DNA of 64,000 nucleotides. Source: Chlorops oryzae (Eukaryota > Arthropoda > Insecta > Diptera > Chloropidae). The stretch covers positions 35,964,039 to 36,028,038 of the forward strand of contig CM035807.1 of assembly GCA_020466095.1 (NCBI GenBank), in the 5' to 3' direction. A program made the translations under genes and the position numbers. This document shows positions 56,292-64,000 of the stretch, piece after piece. Under the pieces are notes generated by a model, which saw only the letters and a program-made list of their open reading frames with translations, was not told where the DNA came from and ran no database searches. Positions within the stretch are counted from its first letter, which is position 1. Each line of letters begins with the position of its first letter.

Positions 56292-59200
56292 GCAGCGCAA
56301 AGCAAATTAAAAAGTCAATTTAGGTTTGATGTAGTTCTCTATTGTCCCACTGGTTTCTGCTATCATAATTCATTTTATGCCACATAAAAAAAAAAACGAA
56401 AAAAGTAACGAAGTGACAAGCATAATATGGACAATTGAAAAACGAGTAGCTTCTCGTCTAGGTTCCACCTGTTGCATACAATGTTCAAAGGCAAAATCCA
56501 AACCGTAAAAGACATAGACAAAAACAAACTGTCATAGCCAATTAGAAAGTAAAACTCTAACAAAAAATAACAAAGGAAAACTAAAAAGACACAGGAATGA
56601 GCTTGGCTCGTTCTGTTTAAGCAGAAAAAAGCATTTAAACATGAAAAATGGCTGGCAGACGGCAAATAAAGCAATTGCCAAGGTGTGCATTTTTAGTATC
56701 ACATCCTCGCACAGTGTAACGTCCCCATATATTTCATGGTTAAAAATGTAAGAAGGTGTTTTGAACATTGAATGGACCAAATTAGGAAACCATGAGAAAA
56801 CCATAGCAAACCACCCACTAACACTGAAGTATACAAAATCGATTTATTATTCCATATACATACATACATATGTCATTAAAAATTCTTAGCAATTCAAGCA
56901 TCGAAATTTGTGACTTTTGACTGTATACGTTGCACTGTGCCCCGTCCGTAGAACGAGCATGAATAAACAAAAAAGAATGGTAAGAATGTATCCATTGTTC
57001 CCACACAATTTTCCTACGTACGCATGGCAAGGTAAAGCTATTGTATATAAGCATAAATAGAGCAACACAAATAAACTCCCACTGCCATAAGCAGAGAAAA
57101 CAACCATGCTCAAAAGATAGGAAAGAGAAGAAAGGGTGTCTGTAGGCTATATCAACTTAACTAGCGTATAAAGTGTTGCTTTTGTTTTGTTGATGGTAAC
57201 CATTTCGTGGAAAATTCAATTCGAATAAAACTTTTAAAGGGCAATAAGCTTAGGTTCAAGATAGGGCAATATCCCAAACAACGCAATTAAATAAATTGCC
57301 TCTCAATTTAAGATCAAACACAATCATGTATTAAGTACTTCCTGTGCTTTGATGAAAAGCCGCCGACAGCAAATATGCATTTGTGACCATCTTTTGACAT
57401 GCACTACAATAGCTAAAAGCATTTTGATATACTTAAAATTATTAAAATATCTATAAAGGGAAAAAGACTGCTTCAGTGGCTTTAAAGAGCTTAGCGGACT
57501 GAATGGATTCAGTGATCGCAGTACAAAAGGGATGCAGGATTACTCCATACTAGGAATCCATTGAAGATTATTAATTTCATTTTTCGTTGATTGTATGGTC
57601 CCATCAGTTTCTGGAATTCGCGCAGTTGATTCTTCCATTCAACACTCCATTACGTAGAAACTTACACTTCTATACAAAAGAATACGAATTTTTCTTAAAT
57701 TCATTTTAAAACCTTAAAGTTGATTTTTCATTTTGAGCTTTGTCCTTTTGGGGGGAAAATGGTATTCTTTTAGTGCTGTTGTGCACCATGAAAATTGAAA
57801 CATAAATCCATTTAGACAAAATGTTGAAAATATAAATATGGAAATCCTAATAAAAAGCATCGTTCAAAGAACACATTGTGACTTGTTCTCAATGCCGAAT
57901 GGCGAAATAGCAAGGACAAATAATATATTATATGTATGTATAAATTTGTATATTTTAATACATGCAAGCGTTGCTTACGCCTGATAGCTAAATCTCACGC
58001 ACCATAATGACATTGACTTCTTGAGCCTGCTGTCCCGAGGCATACATACCGCTCTAAATCATCAAGTCATAAAGTAAAATACCTATTTTCCTTGGTATCG
58101 CCATTTCTTGCATTGTTTTATATTCCACTCTTAGATATACACACATGGGTACACATACATACATATAAGTATGTGAATACTTCGGCTTATAGTCCATACC
58201 GCTATAGGGATTGCAGGAATACTTTATGTGTTTGTGGCACATTTTACCATGATTTGAGCACAAATTAGGTAGGCTTTTCGCCGCTTAATAAAATGAAAAC
58301 GAAAATGACATGCCATAAATTTGAAGTATAATTTTCCTCTTAATTTTACCTGACACAACCTGAGTTTATTAGTTCGCCGGACCTATATTGGGACAAACGG
58401 AAGTTTATGTGGGTGCGTGCTCAAGTCCGATTTCGAAATTGACCATAAAAATAGCCAAACAGTCGCATTTGTCTCTGCACAGGTTTTTCTTTTTGTTCTG
58501 ACTAAATGCTGCATTCAACAAGTTAAGAAGGCTTAGCGGGAAAGTTATGTCAACCTGTGCTTCATCTAACTAAAGTGGAAAGCTTCTTCAGTTTCCATTT
58601 CCATTTCCATTTGTGATTCAAAAGGCAGCTGGTATGGACACAAATCTTATGAAATAAGTTTTCAAAAAAATGCAATTGTGAAATATTTTAGCTTTTGATA
58701 TTCATACATACCTTTGCTTTGAAATGCTTTTTATAACGTTCTGTTTGAAAGGAAAAATCTACTCTTTTGAATTATGTGTCTATCTATGTATGTATGTACA
58801 ACAGTTGCGTGTTTGCATTGTAATGCTGCCCATATACATATATACCTACAAATATATATATAAATTTCACCAAAACGTATTTTTATCTGTAGACGTAGGG
58901 GTATATGGTGGGACTTTTCAACTAAATCGCATTAGATGCTTGATTTCACTTTTAAACTCGTTGTGATGCTTTTTATTCTGCGGCAAGACTTTAACAAAAC
59001 GTTGAAGTTGTAAAAGCTGTCAACTGTTTGGATTCGGGCATTCCAGCAAGCTCCGGGCAACGCCAACAGGCATTAATTGGAAGAGTCTTCAGTTAGCAGT
59101 TAATTATAATGAAATTATGCCACTTTGTACAAAGTGTACTACTTACTTACTACTGAAAACTTAATGAGACGGAATGCTTAGGTATTCTGGAGGTCTGTCT

Positions 59201-59859
59201 AATTTCTTTATAATAGAATAGGATTTAATTGGAAAGACTTTCGTCTGTTAACGGCACGCCTTAGAAAAATTCAGAAAAAGGAAGAATGTGGATTTTTAGT
59301 TAAAAATAATTTTGAAATTGTTTAAGTCATCTAGTATTGCAGTTCTTTTATATTATTTGAAGCATTTCAACAAAAATTTTTAAGAAGCTATCGCACTGGA
59401 TAGCTGTTCATTTTAGAATGAAATGAGCCAGAAAACAAAAGGATCTAAAAATTTGAAATCCATTAAAAAAAAATTTAATCAAACATTGCTCATGTTAGAG
59501 GATTTCCACGATGAGCAACATAGCTTTTTGTGTGCTCCTTTTGGTCTTTCCATAAGACGGCGAATCTCACGCAAGAAGATTGAATTAAGAGCATTTAGCT
59601 AATGAGGTTTGGTATGATGATTTTAGTATAAAATTTAATAATAATTATATACTCATCAAAAGACGTCTTTAAAACTGCTGTTAACGATGCCATCACTGCT
59701 TCAATTTGAGCAAGCAATCAAAGCCATCGATTTGGGCACGTGACATTTCCAAAGTACAGAAGGTTGAAGAATAAGCTGTATGGGGATCATTTTGTCAAAT
59801 GTAAATGACGAGATAGGAGTATTTTGAACGCAAAAGGAACTGTTCACCATTGACGAAAT
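56292..59859. other. Non-coding DNA
   Basis: No supported gene or element. Small repeats: ACATACATACATATG near 56859-56873, TTTCCATTTCCATTTCCATT near 58591-58612, and TATATATA tracts near 58852-58862. Confidence 0.45.
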
Positions 59860-60012
59860 ATTCATGTCGAAATTTGGCACACAGGTATATTGAGCCCCGA
59901 GAACGATCCGAAGTGAAAAAGGGCGTAATACTCCGACTGCCACGCCCAAAATTTTTTCGAGACTTCCGTACGGAAAGGCAAAATATATTGCGTCCATGTT
60001 GTCGGGACGCTG
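59860..60012 (-). repeat. Type B repeat, copy 4, internal fragment
   Basis: Reversed, it reads CCAGCGTCCCGACAACATGG, then GGGCGTGGCAGTCGGAG and ACCTGTGTGCCAAATTTCGA. It matches 19932-20325 with an internal deletion. Both termini are missing. Confidence 0.8.
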
Positions 60013-60840
60013 GACACATATCCAGCCCTAACCGCGAAAATTACTTAAGCGACAAATAGAACATTTTCAGGGCAGCGTTTTTTCTGAACTTGTTTCCATT
60101 GACTGGCATACAAATTATAAAACTTATCCTGCATTATCTCCGTTACTATTGATCTTTTCGTCGTTCAATTTTACTAGACGATGAATTAATGGCTGTAGAA
60201 CATACATATGTACATATATGCATAAAAAATTCAATTGCGAAAAATATGTCTAGCTTTCTTCATTGTTTTTTTTTTTTTTAATGTAAACCATTACACCTAT
60301 ATGCATTGCCCTGATCTTAAGAGTCCAAGACATGTTCATATCGCGACAACTAAGTCCGTTTATTACAGAACTTGCCTCTGAGCCCAACCGTTATCAAATC
60401 AAAGTACTGAATTTATATTTTACGCGAGTCCTTATGAAAAAATGAGTCCGGAGTCCTTCAGATATAATTACAAAAATATTTAACTGTGCCGACTTCTTTC
60501 TTCGGATGACTGACGTTGAAATCGTTCAATTTTTCTCTACGTTTTTTACATACTTACCCCTGGATGACATACGGGGATAGCAACTACGCGTATGTAAAAA
60601 CATTTCAAAGCTGCAGAGAAATAAAATAAAAAAATTTCAAAAAAGAAGACCGGAAAACTCACCAATTAAGCGCATGGCAATGCCATATACATAGACTGCT
60701 GCACTTTAGCGTCATACATTTTTAAGCATTTGAATAGCTTGTGCGATTTTTTACAGCAAAACTTAACCCAATTACCGTTTTGAAGCATCAGTTCACGTTG
60801 CGCTCTCCATTTCAGCTAAAATCAATATATTTACTTAAAA
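60013..60840. other. Non-coding DNA
   Basis: Nothing recognised. Confidence 0.45.
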
Positions 60841-61516
60841 CAAGTAAGGGTGTTATAGCCAGGCGAACTTATAATACAATACCCGACACAGATAACGGGT
60901 TTGCTAAATGTGTTTTAATATATTTTTGAAAACATTCCCCAAGTCTACAATTATTAAGACAAGGTTTTGTGGAGAATTTCAAGACAATAAGGGGTCTCAT
61001 ATGAAAATTTTTTACGATTTCTGTGATTTAAATGAAAGACCCTAGTACTGGAAGAACCATGAATAATGGACCGATCAAGAAAATTTTTGGAGAGGATAGC
61101 AATCGTTCCACCTCTCCTTGTTTTCCCATTTGAATTTCAGGTGTAGGAGACAACACTCTTCTGCCACGCCTATTTTGCAATTTTCTGAAATCACATTTAT
61201 TGCCGTTTTTGAGCAAATGTAAAATTTCATCAAAATATCTTGAAAAACTACTGTTTTAGAGCAATTTTGTAAAACTTATAACAAACCCTAGTGCTGGAGG
61301 TACCCCTAAATATTGTCAGATAGAGTCCGTTCGCGAACTTGATCTTTCTCATGTCCCCGCAAGTACGCATACCGAATATCTTCAAGGAAGCTCAACTCCT
61401 TCGATAATGATCATTTCTATATACATTTTGTACGGTCTATCTCGGCTGTTTCTGGGTGTTACTCACAACCACACAAACGCAATATACTTTCGACAAAGAG
61501 CGTGTTGGGTATAAAA
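60841..61516 (+). repeat. Type A repeat, copy 3
   Basis: Begins CAAGTAAGGGTGTTATAGCC after AAAA and ends GCGTGTTGGGTATAAAAAA. ATACCCGACACAG near the start is again the inverse of the end. The (GACA)n-CATGTCTAAATCGA block present in copy 1 is deleted: CTCCTTCGATAA runs straight into TGATCATTTCTATATA at about 61405. Confidence 0.85.
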
Positions 61517-62249
61517 AAGTTGCGCATTAAAAGTTAAACTGTACCTAATTGCCAACGGCTCAACGGTATAGCACGACATTATAGGTAGGTAGCTCCCATA
61601 GGTGAATAGCTGGATAGGTGGACAGGTACTTACCATGAAAATCTGTGTCGCCAATGTGCTAGGGGTTATTTTTTTTTTAACGAGGGCCAAAAAATGGAGA
61701 TTGTTATGGCAAGAGAAGTTGCCGCAAGTACTTGGCATGAAAATAAATTGCGAAAAAATGGAGACGGAAAGTTTTTTCACTTTATATAGAACGGATCAAT
61801 TTTCCGTCGTGAATACTTCTTGCCACCGGAGCAGGGACATTGAGCAGAAAAGCCAATTTTGCATGTGCTTTAGTGTTGGTCTTTTAAACTTTGTTAATAC
61901 TAACGAATAATTAATTTCATCGCTGACCACAAATTGCGTCGTTTCTGTTCTGATTCTTTGTTCAACTTTGTAGTTTGGTACACAAGCCGCGGAAAATATT
62001 AACATAACAATTTTTTGATCGAATAATGATGGCAGCGGAGGTTTTCAGCCCTTCTCTTAACACCATGTCTGGCCAGACCTTTTTCATTTTTGAACGGTCT
62101 TTTCACATAATTCTAGTCAAGATTCCGAAAAAAGCTCACAGTTAGCTACCTGAAATTGTATTCTATAGCGATTTCGGGAAAGAAACTTTAAAAAGACGCC
62201 CTCAAACAGCACGAAAAACTTCCTTTAAAAAATTGTCTCTTTAATTGAA
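61517..62249. other. Non-coding DNA
   Basis: Overlapping frames on both strands at 61463-61910 have no domain or splice support. Confidence 0.45.
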
Positions 62250-62495
62250 CACCCGGGCCTGTGCGTTTATAAATTAAAAGCATACTTTATGGAGTAAAAA
62301 TTTTGTTCAACTAACAATAAGTTAAGATGTAAATCTATTTTTAACTTCAATATGAATTTTTTTGAAGTTAGAAAAGCGGTTTGAAGTACAACTTCGCTAA
62401 AATTATTCGCAAAATGTTGTTAAGAAAAATTATCGCCCCATAAAGTATGCTTTAAATTTATAAATGCAACAAAGTCCGAGCCCTGAGTATAGTGC
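62250..62495. mobile_element. ~240-bp palindromic element
   Basis: TTTATAAATTAAAAGCATAC then TTTATGG at about 62268-62294 is inverted at about 62440-62465. CCGGGCCTGTGC outside on the left has a looser partner (GTCCGAGCCCTG) at about 62476-62487. Ends resemble hAT-type CAGGGC, but no 8-bp duplication was found. Confidence 0.6.
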
Positions 62496-63056
62496 ATTTT
62501 AGGTATTCTATATAAGAATTTATTATTTTTCCAGACGATTTCAAGTAATAGTTGAATACGGAATGTTTTAGTGCCAACGAATAACAATTTCCCCGACAGC
62601 TATTTTGTTATATTATTATTTGGTATTGCTCAATTTTCGACTCAGGTGGCAATCGAATCATTCTTCGGCACACAAACATATATTCCATTACATCTCAACC
62701 AAAGAAAAAATATGTGGTCACTAATACATTTACTTTACATTTGCGATCGTAAAGCTCGAGATTTTAAAAATTTGAAAGTGAAGCCCAACGCTTTGAACTC
62801 AAGTTCAACCCAATAAACAAATTCAGTGTTTTTGTTGGAAGTTTGGATTTGTGTTGTCGCCTGTACTTCAATATGATATTCTGCATTCTCTGGCCTGAAT
62901 TAAAGATAAATCATAAAATGCAATAAAATTCTAAGAACTACGAACTATTGTAGGTTTCGCGCTGAGCTTCCAGCAATATGTTTTGAATTTCCGTTCCACA
63001 AAAAAGAAGGCAACTCAGCAGCTTTTGGCGCGAATGTAATAAATTTTGTTTCCCGC
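62496..63056. other. Non-coding DNA
   Basis: Nothing recognised. Confidence 0.45.
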
Positions 63057-63076
63057 TCTCTCTCTCTCTCTCTCTC
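63057..63076. repeat. (CT)10 microsatellite
   Basis: Perfect CT dinucleotide run of about 20 bp. Confidence 0.92.
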
Positions 63077-63401
63077 TAAGCTAGCTACAAACGTACATAA
63101 GATGCAGTTTTTTATCTATTATTAACGATTACGTCCGCTTTCATCATAGCTGGATAGGTATAAAGCTTATGCAACATTGTCTTGAAACCGGTAAAATCAG
63201 TGGAATGTAATTTCCAAGAAGTGCGAAGAATGTTATTTTTCACGAAGAAAATCAAAACACTAGCGAAAAGGAAATTGATGTACAACCACTCTGATTTCCA
63301 TTTTTCAAGAGCACTACTCTTATGTGACGTCTTAGAAATTTTGCGTAGGAAAATAATATGTACCGAGACAATTGCATATTTTAAATGCAGTGTACTCTCT
63401 C
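63077..63401. other. Non-coding spacer
   Basis: Nothing recognised. Confidence 0.4.
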
Positions 63402-63911
63402 TTATGCCATGTTCTCACTAGGCCGGGTTAGGGTTATCGGCGAAACCCGCTTTCGCCGCTTTCACCATAAGCTCCATTAATCTTTTTTTGTTCCTGCGGA
63501 TATTGCAATGCTCTTCTGATATTATTGCTTCCAATATTCCTTTGGCTTTTTCAGCTTCTTTAAACATTTCTAATAAAGCAAAGTCCATTTTTATTTTCAA
63601 TTTCTCGATGATATAGTATATCAGATATACCTTGCGCGTTTTTTAGATTTCAAACTCCCAAGCCGGACATTATCGCATCATGTAATGAAAACAGCGGCCA
63701 TCTCCCAACAAACTTCATTAACCGTTAGAGTTAGTAATGCGAGTAGCCGCAGTATGAATTTTCACCACTTCGGAAGTAGTTCAGAAGTAGTGAACTTTCC
63801 GGCTGGGTCATATGATGTTAGTAAACCTTTACTCGCTCGAAGCTGATATGAACGCTTTGAGTTAAAGTATCGGGTTAAGAACTTAACCCCTATAGTGAGA
63901 ACATAGCATTA
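63402..63911. mobile_element. PIF/Harbinger-like non-autonomous element
   Basis: Element 63405-63908 (504 bp) has inverted ends TGCYATGTTCTCACTA and a TTA on each side (63402-63404, 63909-63911). A 3-bp TTA/TWA duplication is the PIF/Harbinger signature. Near the right end GGGTTAAG-AA-CTTAACCC forms a tight hairpin (63872-63889). Confidence 0.8.
63418..63600 (-). pseudogene. Possible N-terminal remnant of a Harbinger-type protein
   Basis: A 60-codon minus-strand frame inside the TTA-flanked element: MDFALLEMFKEAEKAKGILE, then an acidic-to-basic NIRRNKKRLMEL stretch, ending in the element's terminal repeat. The helical, charged make-up would suit the N-terminal tail of a Harbinger transposase left after internal deletion. 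No catalytic region is present and the assignment is weak. Confidence 0.25.
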
Positions 63912-64000
63912 AGCGGACACTTACCGGACAGAAAAATATGCCCGCATAAGAGCAAAATATATGAGAAGCAGGAATACTAGAGCATTCCCAAAAAGATTCC
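63912..64000. other. End of window, non-coding
   Basis: No feature recognised in the last 89 bases. Confidence 0.4.

Noticed and set aside
1..64000. CRISPR arrays, rRNA, bacterial operons, prophage
   Set aside because: No regularly spaced identical repeats with unique spacers, no rRNA-like blocks and no operon structure; composition and splice signals are eukaryotic.

Overview
The window reads as a non-coding stretch of an insect genome, most likely a higher (brachyceran) fly and possibly a tephritid-type fruit fly. This is inference from the strong A/T richness, the absence of operons, a spliced exon with a textbook GT donor, mariner, hAT and jockey elements, and many diverged copies of fly-type intergenic repeats ending in GGGTATAAAAA. 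No complete host gene is visible. The best host-gene evidence is one exon (25030-25604, + strand). It has a polypyrimidine-AG acceptor, about 150 nt of 5'UTR, 140 codons ending in a membrane-insertion segment, and a GTGAGT donor. The window therefore probably lies within or beside large introns. A second, weaker candidate coding stretch with a hydrophobic segment lies at 54910-55242.

Layout. 0-5.2 kb: two mariner copies in the same orientation, one with an intact 352-codon transposase and one with a single frameshift, plus two degenerate tandem arrays (units of about 142 and 102 bp). 5.2-8.5 kb: a foldback hAT-like element with ~1.05-kb inverted arms and a perfect 8-bp target duplication. Its loop holds a second hAT-like element (18-bp terminal repeats, its own perfect 8-bp duplication), which holds a further palindrome. 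8.7-15.9 kb: small inverted-repeat elements, a tRNA-like sequence, a 690-bp long-inverted-repeat element and the C-terminal relic of a LINE ORF2. 19-21.9 kb: a GGGTATAAAAA-family repeat (type B) and a decayed jockey-type reverse transcriptase. 25-27 kb: the host exon followed by a type A repeat. 29.5-31.7 kb: an unclassified region with ~165-bp direct repeats and two tRNA-like sequences. 34-35.2 kb: an old tandem duplication of about 0.6 kb. 37-39.2 kb: a type A repeat split by a 5'-truncated jockey-type LINE with a 13-bp target duplication. 44.7-53.3 kb: a cluster of short terminal-inverted-repeat elements, three with clear target duplications. 55-64 kb: more type A and B repeats, a palindromic element and a PIF/Harbinger-like element flanked by TTA.

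Nothing here forms a pathway. The content is a layered record of transposition by mariner, hAT, possible P-type, Tc1-type and Harbinger-type elements, LINEs and an unnamed fly repeat superfamily. Nested insertions give a relative chronology. All calls come from reading the sequence; no database search was possible.
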